From an uncultured Clostridiaceae bacterium (GTDB taxonomy: Bacteria > Bacillota > Clostridia > Lachnospirales > Lachnospiraceae), in contig CAMWOF010000074.1 in the NCBI GenBank assembly GCA_947175805.1, positions 1-9,376 on the forward strand: DNA of 9,376 bases, written 5' to 3'. Under the pieces are notes generated by a model. The model was not told the DNA's origin, did no database searches, and worked only from the letters and a program-made list of their open reading frames with translations. The translations under genes were made by a program, and so were the position numbers. Each line of letters opens with the position of its first letter. Positions within the stretch are counted from its first letter, which is position 1. Positions 1 through 6,106 of the stretch are shown one piece after another.

Positions 1-268
1 TTCCCTCATAGATGCCGAAATTTAATTCCCTGATGCGGTCATCAGTAATAATCTCATTCTTTTGTTGAGGTCTGATTAAACATGCTGTCTCATAAGCACG
101 TTTTAGAGGGCTGGAAAATACTCGGTCAAAATGAACATGAGACAGATTCTTGCCTGTCTCGATGGCCAGATATCTTCCGTAATCGCTCAGCTCAATGTCG
201 GTGCTGCCCTGTAGCTTTTTATCCCGGTTCCACAGTGTTTCCCCGTGCCTTACAATATAAATTTCCAC
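1..268 (-). CDS. Histidine phosphatase family protein (phosphoglycerate-mutase-like), 3' end cut by window edge
   Basis: The first 89 residues of a minus-strand gene are present. The start is a GTG at 268-266, preceded by a strong GGGAGGAG ribosome site. Residues 5-14 read IVRHGETLWN: the RHG motif of the histidine phosphatase superfamily, with H8 as the expected phospho-acceptor. R57 in SSPLKRAYETA and E81 in the IRELNFG stretch match the second conserved Arg and the general acid of this family. Known members are cytoplasmic phosphatases or mutases acting on phosphoglycerate, alpha-ribazole phosphate or other phosphomonoesters; the substrate cannot be told from this fragment. It starts 33 nt after the ung stop on the same strand with no terminator between, so the two are probably co-transcribed. 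The family call is firm; the specific function is unknown. Confidence 0.9.
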   Translation of the reverse strand, partial: MEIYIVRHGETLWNRDKKLQGSTDIELSDYGRYLAIETGKNLSHVHFDRVFSSPLKRAYETACLIRPQQKNEIITDDRIRELNFGIYEG

Positions 269-301
269 GTTAGCTCCTCCCTTATAAATGTCCCTGTGCC
301 G

Positions 302-979
302 TTAAATATTTTCAATCTGCCAGTCAATCGGCGGAAGTCCGTGTTCTTCTAAAAAAGCATTTGCCTGGCTGAAATGCTTACATCCGAAGAAGCCTCTGTA
401 AGCAGAAAGCGGGCTCGGATGCGGCGATTTCAAAATCAGATGGTTTGGATTGTCAAGCATTGCCGCCTTTTTTCCGGCTGGCGCGCCCCAGAGCAGATAT
501 ACGATAGGTCTGTTTTCCTGATTCAAAATACGGATAACCCCATCGGTAAACTCCTGCCATCCCAAATCCTTGTGGGAAAATGCCTGATGCGCCCGCACCG
601 TCAAAATTGTGTTGAGCATTAAAACCCCCTGCTTTGCCCATTTTTCCAGATAACCGTTATTCGGAATATCGCAGCCCAAATCATCGTGCAGCTCCTGATA
701 AATATTGATTAGGGAGGGCGGGATTTCTGTTCCCGGACGCACAGAAAAACAAAGCCCGTGCGCCTGTCCCGGCTCGTGGTAAGGGTCCTGCCCAAGAATG
801 ACACATTTCACCTCTGACAGCGGCGTTAAGTGAAAGGCATTAAAAATATCATCTGCCGGGGGATAAATCGTCTTTCCGCTGGCATATTCTTGGTTGATGG
901 CGTCATATAATTTTCTGTAGTAGGGCTTTTTATATTCCACTGACAGTGCCTGTTTCCAGTCATTTGTGATTGCTGGCAT
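302..979 (-). CDS. ung: Uracil-DNA glycosylase, family 1
   Basis: Excises uracil from DNA to start base-excision repair. The protein is 225 aa, normal for bacterial Ung. Motifs are complete: GQDPYH at 63-68 (D65 is the water-activating Asp), LMLNTILTVR in the middle (the Asn that reads uracil), LLWGAPAGKKA, and HPSPLSAYRGF at 187-197 (catalytic H187 and the minor-groove intercalation loop). The N-terminus MPAITNDWKQAL is typical of the family. An in-frame ATG lies 24 nt further upstream (1003), but AAGGAGG sits 8 nt before the ATG at 979 and would lie inside the coding region if the longer start were used, so 979 is preferred. It is read divergently from leuA and is followed by a histidine phosphatase gene 33 nt downstream. 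Confidence 0.97.
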   Translation of the reverse strand: MPAITNDWKQALSVEYKKPYYRKLYDAINQEYASGKTIYPPADDIFNAFHLTPLSEVKCVILGQDPYHEPGQAHGLCFSVRPGTEIPPSLINIYQELHDDLGCDIPNNGYLEKWAKQGVLMLNTILTVRAHQAFSHKDLGWQEFTDGVIRILNQENRPIVYLLWGAPAGKKAAMLDNPNHLILKSPHPSPLSAYRGFFGCKHFSQANAFLEEHGLPPIDWQIENI

Positions 980-1032
980 AGCATAGTCCTCCTTAGATAT
1001 CATTTTCTGTTCCGCTAAAATTGATTAAAGAA

Positions 1033-1041
1033 AGTATAACA
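1033..1041 (-). promoter_or_regulatory. Extended -10 promoter element for ung
   Basis: On the minus strand TGT-TATACT occurs here: an extended TGn followed by a -10 that matches TATAAT in five of six positions. It lies about 54 nt upstream of the ung start. No good -35 is found at 16-18 nt, as expected for an extended -10 promoter. Its upstream region overlaps the -35 of the oppositely directed leuA promoter. Confidence 0.5.
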
Positions 1042-1050
1042 CTTTTTTGC

Positions 1051-1079
1051 TTGACACTCCAGTATAAATGTGTTAGATT
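1051..1079 (+). promoter_or_regulatory. Sigma-A promoter for the leuA T-box leader
   Basis: TTGACA at 1051-1056, a 17-nt spacer, then TAGATT at 1074-1079 preceded by TGT (extended -10). The -35 is a perfect match to consensus. Transcription would begin near 1086, just before the T-box structure, giving a leader of about 330 nt before leuA. Confidence 0.75.
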
Positions 1080-1087
1080 GTTAGAAG

Positions 1088-1362
1088 ATAACACGATGAC
1101 GAGGAATAGTAAGGTATCGGACATATGCAGAGAGCTGTCGGCTGGTGTGAGGCAGTTTTGGAAGATATTTGAACTCGCCTCTGAGTGGCTCACTGAACAG
1201 TACAGTAGGTAGAGACGGAGCCTGACCGTTATTGCAGGAGGATATAAGATGAGTTTTCATCCGTATCTGCAGAGTGCATACATGATGTATGAAATAGAGT
1301 GGTACCGCGCAAGCTTCCTTGCGTCTCTATGGTTTGTTAGAGATGTGATGAGGCTATTTTTT
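1088..1362 (+). promoter_or_regulatory. T-box riboswitch, leucine-specific, controlling leuA
   Basis: A tRNA-sensing leader that permits read-through when uncharged tRNA-Leu accumulates. Stem I spans about 1095-1190. It includes the AGAGAG motif near 1130, a distal hairpin whose CTGTC pairs with GGCAG, and the specifier segment GAA-CTC-GCC, in which CTC (1174-1176) is a leucine codon. AGTAGG near 1204 and the small stem ACGG...CCGT near 1215-1230 fit the stem II/III region. The T-box TGGTACCGCG is at 1300-1309. The antiterminator can be drawn as AGAG (1296-1299) with CTCT (1325-1328) plus GCGCAA (1307-1312) with TTGCGT (1319-1324), leaving the TGGTACC bulge to pair with the tRNA acceptor end. 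It competes with the terminator that follows. The specifier agrees with the downstream gene, which supports the call. Confidence 0.95.
1312..1362 (+). terminator. Regulated intrinsic terminator of the leuA T-box
   Basis: Stem 1312-1329 pairs with 1338-1355 around an 8-nt loop. There are 18 positions with a single C-T mismatch and a few G-T wobbles, followed by a run of six T at 1357-1362. Its 5' arm includes the 3' arm of the antiterminator, so the two structures are mutually exclusive. Confidence 0.9.
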
Positions 1363-1415
1363 ATTCCCAAATTGCGGAAAGCCTTATCATAAAACAGATT
1401 AAGGAGGTAATTACA

Positions 1416-3080
1416 ATGAAGAATTACACAAAGTATCAGAGAGGCTATTACATGCCGCCGACAGAGAGTTTAGAGTGGACAAAGAAGGAGTATATTGACA
1501 AAGCGCCGTCATGGTGCAGTGTAGATTTGAGAGATGGCAATCAGGCGCTGATTGTACCCATGAGCCTGGAGGAAAAGCTGGAATTTTTTGAGGAGCTTAT
1601 AAGAATCGGCTTTAAGGAGATTGAGATTGGATTTCCGGCGGCATCTGAGACAGAATATGAGTTTTGCCGCACCCTGATTGAGAAAAACATGATACCTGAT
1701 GATGTGACAATTCAAGTGCTGACCCAGGCGAGAGCCCACATTATTGAGAAGACCTTTGATGCCGTAGACGGCGCAAAAAACGCTATTGTACATTTGTATA
1801 ATTCTACCTCCTATGCCCAAAGGCAGCAGGTGTTTAAAAAGTCCAAGGAGGAGATATTACAGATTGCTGTGGACGGTGCGAAGCTGTTAAACCGGTTAGC
1901 AGAGGAGCATCATGTGGATTATCAGTTTGAGTATTCCCCGGAGAGCTTCACGGGTACAGAGATGGATTATGCTTTAGAGGTGTGCAATGCGGTAATCAAC
2001 GAGTGGAATCCGACACCGGAGAAAAAGGTGATTATCAACCTGCCTGCTACGGTGGAGATGAGTCTGCCGCATGTCTATGCGAGCCAGATTGAGTATATGT
2101 CCCGCAATTTAGCCCAGAGGGAAAATGTTATATTATCCTTACATCCCCACAATGACCGGGGATGTGGCGTGGCGGATACAGAACTTGGTATTTTAGCCGG
2201 GGCGGACCGTATTGAAGGAACCCTCTTTGGAAATGGAGAGAGAACCGGTAATGTAGACATTATCACGCTGGCATTAAATATGTTTACCCATGGAGTGGAC
2301 CCGAACTTAGACTTTACCGATATTCCGAGAATTACGGAAATATATGAGCGTCTGACAAGGATGCAGGTGCATGCCCGCTCGCCGTATACCGGGCAGCTTG
2401 TGTTTGCTGCATTTTCTGGCTCCCATCAGGATGCCATTGCAAAGGGCATGAAGTGGAGGGAAGAAAAAGACCCGAACCGCTGGACAGTGCCGTATTTACC
2501 ATTAGACCCGGAGGATATCGGAAGGCGCTATGATGGTGATGTTATCCGTATCAACTCTCAGTCCGGAAAAGGCGGCATCGGCTATCTGCTGGAGCAGAAG
2601 TACGGTTTTAGTTTGCCGGCAAAGATGCGGGAGGACGTGGGTTATACCGTAAAGGGTGTGTCAGACCATAAGCACAAGGAATTACTGCCGGATGAGGTTC
2701 GCACGGTATTTCAGGAAAATTATATCAATATCAAGTCCCCGGTAGAGCTGTTAGAGTGTCATTTTGTACAGGAGGACGGCATTAAGACAGAGATTACCAT
2801 CCTTGTCCATGGGGCTAGGAAGGTATATCACGGTCAGGGGAATGGGCGGTTAGATGCCATTGCCAATGCAATCATGAAGCATTTTGAGATAGAATTTTCT
2901 TTAATCTGCTATGAGGAGCATGCCCTTCAAAGCGGCTCCAATTCCCAGGCGTGTGCCTATGTGGGTATATCCTGTACGGATGGCGAAGTATTCTGGGGTG
3001 CGGGCATTAAAAATGATATCATAGACGCTTCCGCCCATGCCTTAATCAGCGCAGTGAACCGCTCTGGCAAGCTGTCATAA
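1416..3080 (+). CDS. leuA: 2-isopropylmalate synthase, long form
   Basis: First committed enzyme of leucine biosynthesis: condenses acetyl-CoA with 2-oxoisovalerate to 2-isopropylmalate in the cytoplasm. The 554-aa protein fits the long (actinobacterial-like) LeuA type. The catalytic TIM barrel begins with VDLRDGNQ (R39, D40). The metal-binding HPHNDRG has H243 and H245, and GNGERTGN ends in N279, at the same spacing from H243 as the metal-ligand Asn of known LeuA. The C-terminal regulatory domain (about 430-550) carries the GQGNGRLDA motif at 473-481; in characterised homologues this domain mediates leucine feedback inhibition. AAGGAGG lies 8 nt before the ATG. Expression is controlled by the leucine T-box upstream. 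No leuB, leuC or leuD follows, so the rest of the pathway must be elsewhere. I see no convincing terminator after it. Confidence 0.96.
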   Translation: MKNYTKYQRGYYMPPTESLEWTKKEYIDKAPSWCSVDLRDGNQALIVPMSLEEKLEFFEELIRIGFKEIEIGFPAASETEYEFCRTLIEKNMIPDDVTIQVLTQARAHIIEKTFDAVDGAKNAIVHLYNSTSYAQRQQVFKKSKEEILQIAVDGAKLLNRLAEEHHVDYQFEYSPESFTGTEMDYALEVCNAVINEWNPTPEKKVIINLPATVEMSLPHVYASQIEYMSRNLAQRENVILSLHPHNDRGCGVADTELGILAGADRIEGTLFGNGERTGNVDIITLALNMFTHGVDPNLDFTDIPRITEIYERLTRMQVHARSPYTGQLVFAAFSGSHQDAIAKGMKWREEKDPNRWTVPYLPLDPEDIGRRYDGDVIRINSQSGKGGIGYLLEQKYGFSLPAKMREDVGYTVKGVSDHKHKELLPDEVRTVFQENYINIKSPVELLECHFVQEDGIKTEITILVHGARKVYHGQGNGRLDAIANAIMKHFEIEFSLICYEEHALQSGSNSQACAYVGISCTDGEVFWGAGIKNDIIDASAHALISAVNRSGKLS

Positions 3081-3107
3081 GCTGGTGATACTTGTGAAAG
3101 ATTCAAC

Positions 3108-3136
3108 TTTTCATTTTGTAGGAACTATGATATAAT
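3108..3136 (+). promoter_or_regulatory. Sigma-A promoter for the HD-GYP-like gene
   Basis: TTTTCA at 3108-3113, a 17-nt spacer, and a perfect TATAAT at 3131-3136 preceded by TGA (extended -10). It lies about 50 nt before the chosen start at 3185. The 8-mer GATTCAAC occurs on both sides of it, at 3100-3107 and 3143-3150. Confidence 0.65.
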
Positions 3137-3184
3137 TATGATGATTCAACATTGTAATGATATATGACCAGGGAGGTAAGCGGA

Positions 3185-4279
3185 ATGATTTTTGTGAAGT
3201 CTGAGGATTTAAAGTATGGAATGAGGCTGGCAAAACCTATTTACAACAAAATGGGGGTTTTGCTTTATGAGAGAAATACAAAGCTTACTATGCAGGGTAT
3301 TGAAAGTGTAAAGAACTTTGGCTTGATTGGCTTATATATATTGGAGCCTGCAGAGCCGGTTCCGCCTATGACGGAAGAGGATTTGGAGTTTGAACGGTTT
3401 CAGACGATGTCTATCTTTGCACTTAAGGACGATATGGGGGCATTGTTTAAAGGGAAGGAACCGCTGAAGGCTGCCGATGTAGCATTTATGATTGTGAAGA
3501 ACTACGGCTCCATGACAACCAAACTGAATTTTACGCAGAATCTGAGAAGCTCGGAGGATTATATATACAAGCACTCGTTAAATGTGGCGATTCTTTCCTG
3601 CTTGATGGCGGGGAAGCTGGGGATGGGCTTTTCCCTCCAGACGAATCTTGCACTAGCTGCCCTGTTTCATGACCTTGGCAAGCTGGGGCTGCCATTTGAG
3701 ATTCGAGTAAAATACGATGACTATGCAGAGGAGGACATTCCGATTGTAAAGAAGTGCTTATCGGAAGGCTTGAACTTCCTGAAGCCTGATTTGGGAATCC
3801 CTGAAAAAGTAAATCAGGTCATCGCTCAGTGGCATAAGATTGAATTTGAGCCGGATTCCATAAGTGAGGACAAATTGTATCAGGAGACCAAGATTTTGCG
3901 GGTTGCAAATGTGTATGACACCTTGACTGCCATGAAGTCAGTGGAGCCGATGCTTTCCGATGTGGCGGCAGTGCAGTACCTCTTAGAGCACAAGGATGCG
4001 CTGGGTGAAGCCTATGTAGGTGCATTGATTGACAGTATTCATATTTTATATGAGGGTGTCTGCGTAGAACTGACCAACAAAGAAAAAGCGCTGGTAATCC
4101 GCGAGAACAAGGAGGACGTGCTTCGTCCGATGGTTTTGGATTTTGCGCATAACAAGCTTTATGACCTCAGCAACGACAGGACATATGATTCCGTACAGAT
4201 TAAGGATATCATGAAGACCATGGATAACCGAATTGTTGTAGATGAAGCGCTTTTAGAGGAATATAAAAATAAGCGTTAG
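3185..4279 (+). CDS. HD-GYP-related signalling protein with degenerate active site
   Basis: A 364-aa cytoplasmic protein without signal peptide or membrane segment. The N-terminus (YGMRLAKPIYNKMGVLL, then VKNFGLIGLYI) matches the small domain that often precedes HD-GYP domains in Firmicutes. An HD-type domain follows at about 120-260: H130, then HDLGK (H162, D163, K166), then QWHK (H217), then VANVYDTLTA (240-249). True HD-GYP enzymes hydrolyse cyclic di-GMP and carry an extra metal-ligand His (HPxxG), HHE, a GYP motif and VADxFDAMT. Here the HPxxG position reads CLSEG, HHE is reduced to one His, GYP is absent and the Asp of VAD is Asn (N242). It is therefore probably not a normal phosphodiesterase and may be a binding or regulatory protein. 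An upstream in-frame ATG at 3164 is rejected because GGGAGG (3171-3176) sits 8 nt before the ATG at 3185. Domain call firm, activity unknown. Confidence 0.8.
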   Translation: MIFVKSEDLKYGMRLAKPIYNKMGVLLYERNTKLTMQGIESVKNFGLIGLYILEPAEPVPPMTEEDLEFERFQTMSIFALKDDMGALFKGKEPLKAADVAFMIVKNYGSMTTKLNFTQNLRSSEDYIYKHSLNVAILSCLMAGKLGMGFSLQTNLALAALFHDLGKLGLPFEIRVKYDDYAEEDIPIVKKCLSEGLNFLKPDLGIPEKVNQVIAQWHKIEFEPDSISEDKLYQETKILRVANVYDTLTAMKSVEPMLSDVAAVQYLLEHKDALGEAYVGALIDSIHILYEGVCVELTNKEKALVIRENKEDVLRPMVLDFAHNKLYDLSNDRTYDSVQIKDIMKTMDNRIVVDEALLEEYKNKR

Positions 4280-4289
4280 GAAGAAAAAT

Positions 4290-4326
4290 AAAAAGGATTC
4301 CATAGATGAGAATGGAATCCTTTTTT
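4290..4326. terminator. Bidirectional intrinsic terminator between convergent genes
   Basis: AAAAGGATTCCAT (4291-4303) pairs with ATGGAATCC plus following Ts (4312-4324) around an 8-nt loop. The stem is about 13 bp with no mismatch. A run of six T ends it on the plus strand, and the minus strand reads into TTTTTATTTTT. It ends the HD-GYP-like gene on one side and the CBS gene on the other. Confidence 0.92.
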
Positions 4327-4350
4327 CATGTTTTAGTATAGCGTAATCCC

Positions 4351-4779
4351 TCATGTGATTTTTTCTGCTGTCTGTTCTTTTTTCAGAAGGTTATATGCGA
4401 AGTCAATAAGATCCTTTCTGGTAATGATACCGATAAAATGTCCTGCATCGTCTGTGACAGGAACAAAATTCTGATTCATGGCCCTGGAAATAATGTCCTC
4501 CATGTTGGAGTTGGCCTTTACCGGCTGATAGTCAGCCCGCCTTGGGATTTCTGTCACCGGAATCTGTTCTGCAGCCTTTATGTTAAAATCCAGGATGTTC
4601 TTGCAATACCACAAAATGTCGCCTTCCGTCATAGAACCTATGTATTTGCCGGAGCGGGATAAAATGGGAACAGAAGTGTACTGGTGTTTTTCCATTTTCT
4701 CCATTGCCTGCCGCAGGGTGTCGCTGTCCTCTATATATGCAATCTCAATCTTTGGTTTAATAAAAAACAGAATGTTCAT
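4351..4779 (-). CDS. Tandem CBS-domain protein
   Basis: A small (142 aa) cytoplasmic protein made of two CBS domains and nothing else: CBS1 at about 9-60 and CBS2 at about 76-132. Both end with the T-x-x-D ribose-contact motif of nucleotide-binding CBS pairs (T51/D54 in MTEGD, T120/D123 in ITRKD). Such Bateman modules bind adenine nucleotides, S-adenosylmethionine or cyclic di-AMP and act on a partner protein. Length and the VTEIPR stretch between the domains resemble the cyclic di-AMP-binding DarB/CbpB group of Firmicutes; that is inference from memory, and the ligand is not shown by the sequence. GGAGG lies 9 nt before the ATG. The gene has its own promoter and is single. Confidence 0.88.
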   Translation of the reverse strand: MNILFFIKPKIEIAYIEDSDTLRQAMEKMEKHQYTSVPILSRSGKYIGSMTEGDILWYCKNILDFNIKAAEQIPVTEIPRRADYQPVKANSNMEDIISRAMNQNFVPVTDDAGHFIGIITRKDLIDFAYNLLKKEQTAEKIT

Positions 4780-4869
4780 AAGCTGCTGCCTCCAAATGTC
4801 GGGTGTCCCATAGGAGCCGACGACCAGTCATAACCGTCATATTTCACTTTACACTACATACTTACCTAC

Positions 4870-4898
4870 ATTATACAACTTATTAGTTGAAAAAACAA
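4870..4898 (-). promoter_or_regulatory. Sigma-A promoter for the CBS-domain gene
   Basis: On the minus strand TTGTTT (4898-4893), a 17-nt spacer, and a perfect TATAAT (4875-4870). It lies about 90 nt upstream of the CBS gene start, giving a moderately long leader in which I see no clear structure. The spacer holds an inverted repeat, listed separately. Confidence 0.7.
4876..4889. repeat. Inverted repeat CAACT-tatt-AGTTG in promoter spacer
   Basis: A 5-bp perfect dyad with a 4-nt centre fills most of the spacer between -35 and -10 of the CBS-gene promoter. That is where a repressor operator commonly lies. It is short enough to be chance. Confidence 0.4.
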
Positions 4899-4906
4899 TA
4901 AACCAG

Positions 4907-4928
4907 ATATGAATAAGATGTGAATAAG
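4907..4928 (+). repeat. Tandem 11-bp direct repeat (ATRTGAATAAG x2)
   Basis: ATATGAATAAG (4907-4917) is followed directly by ATGTGAATAAG (4918-4928), identical at 10 of 11 positions. The period is about one helical turn. It ends 23 nt upstream of the -35 at 4952, in the divergent region between the CBS gene and the coiled-coil gene. Direct repeats of this period at this distance resemble binding sites of OmpR/PhoB-family response regulators; no regulator is identified here. Confidence 0.5.
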
Positions 4929-4951
4929 TTTTAAATTTTTGGCAGTTTAGG

Positions 4952-4980
4952 TTGTCTAATTTTGCGGATTTTGCTAGAAT
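4952..4980 (+). promoter_or_regulatory. Sigma-A promoter for the coiled-coil membrane gene
   Basis: TTGTCT (4952-4957), 17-nt spacer, TAGAAT (4975-4980) preceded by TGC (extended -10). Transcription would start near 4987, so an in-frame ATG at 4952 lies upstream of the transcript and cannot be the start of this gene. Confidence 0.72.
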
Positions 4981-5011
4981 AATAGGGAATTGCGAAAGGA
5001 GGAATCCTGAT

Positions 5012-6106
5012 ATGGCAGAGAACAATGTATTTCAGTCAGGCCCGGAATACCTGCTGAGTGCGCAGGAGGCGCTGCGGGTTTTAGAAGCGGATAAATCCAA
5101 ATTAGAAGAAAACCGTGCGAATGAAAAACGCACCAAGAAAATGATAACAGCAGAGGAGAAGTCGATTCAGGAGGAGATAGACAATACACTGAAACGGCGG
5201 AAAGAGGAGCTTGCCGTAAGTTATGATAAGCAGATGGATGCAGTGCACAGTAAGGTCAGAGAGGTGCAGGCCAAGCGTGACCGGCGCAAGGAAAAATATG
5301 TTTCTGCACGCGTGGCTGAGGAGACGGCTGAGCTTAAGGAGATGAACCGCAGATTAGGCATTGAGATGAAGACAATGTTTAAGCAGGAACAGGTACCGCC
5401 CTTTTGTGCCTCCTCCTTCTATTTTGGACTCTTTATGCCGCAGCGGATTGGGGATTTTTTCAGGCTGGTCAGCATGATGCTGATTATGTTGGTGGCATTA
5501 CCGGGAGCGGTATATGTCGGGCTGTGCAGCCGCCCACTGCTTTTAACCGTTGTTCTGACACTGCTTTTAACTGCAGAGTTTGGTATATATTTTTTTGTGT
5601 TTAACATTACAAAGTTGCAGCACAAAGAGGCGCTTACGGAGGCGGGGAAAATCAGAAACCAGATACATGCGAATCAGAAGCAGATGAAGGCGGTCAGGAA
5701 TTCAATTGCAAAGGACAAGGATGAGAGTGTCTATGATTTGAGTAAATATGATGCCCGTCTTGCGGAATTAGAACAGGAGGCAAATTATATCGCTGCGCAG
5801 AAGCAAAGTGCGCTGACGGAGTTTGAACAAAGCAGCAAGAATCTGGTGATTAACGAGATACAGAACAGACGGCAGCCGAAGGTGGCGGAACTGAAGAATG
5901 TAAGGCAGCAGTGTGAATCAGCGATACATGAATTGGAGCAAAAAGTAAAGCAGGAATCTCTGGAGTATACGCAGAGTTATGAGAAATATCTGGGTGCAAA
6001 TCTAAGTAAGGCACAAGGGCTTGCTGATTTGGTGGCAATTATGGCAGATGGCAGTGCAGATACGGTGGGCGATGCGATTGCGGTCTATAAGGGAGAGTCC
6101 AGATAG
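5012..6106 (+). CDS. Uncharacterised coiled-coil protein with a two-helix membrane hairpin
   Basis: I do not recognise a named family. The 364-aa protein has three parts: a long charged helical, coiled-coil-like region (about 12-130, rich in Glu, Lys, Arg); two closely spaced membrane helices (about 152-171 and 176-198) joined by a short turn; and a second coiled-coil-like region (about 200-340) ending in a small Ala/Gly-rich tail. Basic residues flank both helices on the outer ends (PQRIGDFFR, ITKLQHK), so both coils are predicted in the cytoplasm. This layout suggests a membrane-attached scaffold or tether, but that is inference. AAAGGAGG lies 9 nt before the ATG at 5012, and the promoter at 4952-4980 rules out the ATG at 4952. 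The 3' end overlaps yyaC tail-to-tail by 22 nt. Confidence 0.85.
   Translation: MAENNVFQSGPEYLLSAQEALRVLEADKSKLEENRANEKRTKKMITAEEKSIQEEIDNTLKRRKEELAVSYDKQMDAVHSKVREVQAKRDRRKEKYVSARVAEETAELKEMNRRLGIEMKTMFKQEQVPPFCASSFYFGLFMPQRIGDFFRLVSMMLIMLVALPGAVYVGLCSRPLLLTVVLTLLLTAEFGIYFFVFNITKLQHKEALTEAGKIRNQIHANQKQMKAVRNSIAKDKDESVYDLSKYDARLAELEQEANYIAAQKQSALTEFEQSSKNLVINEIQNRRQPKVAELKNVRQQCESAIHELEQKVKQESLEYTQSYEKYLGANLSKAQGLADLVAIMADGSADTVGDAIAVYKGESR

Noticed and set aside
82..273. 63-codon plus-strand open frame
   Set aside because: It is the reverse strand of the histidine phosphatase gene, whose RHGET motif and ribosome site are clear; the plus frame has no ribosome site or recognisable content.
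980..1003. Eight-residue N-terminal extension of Ung
   Set aside because: The AAGGAGG ribosome site for the downstream ATG lies inside it and Ung proteins normally begin close to the ITNDW motif.
993..1212. Short open frames on both strands in the leuA leader
   Set aside because: They overlap the T-box structure and the promoters, have no ribosome site, and the structured RNA explains the region.
3085..3120. Possible terminator after leuA (TGAAAG ... CTTTTCA)
   Set aside because: Short, A/T-only stem with a bulge and an interrupted T-run; too weak to annotate.
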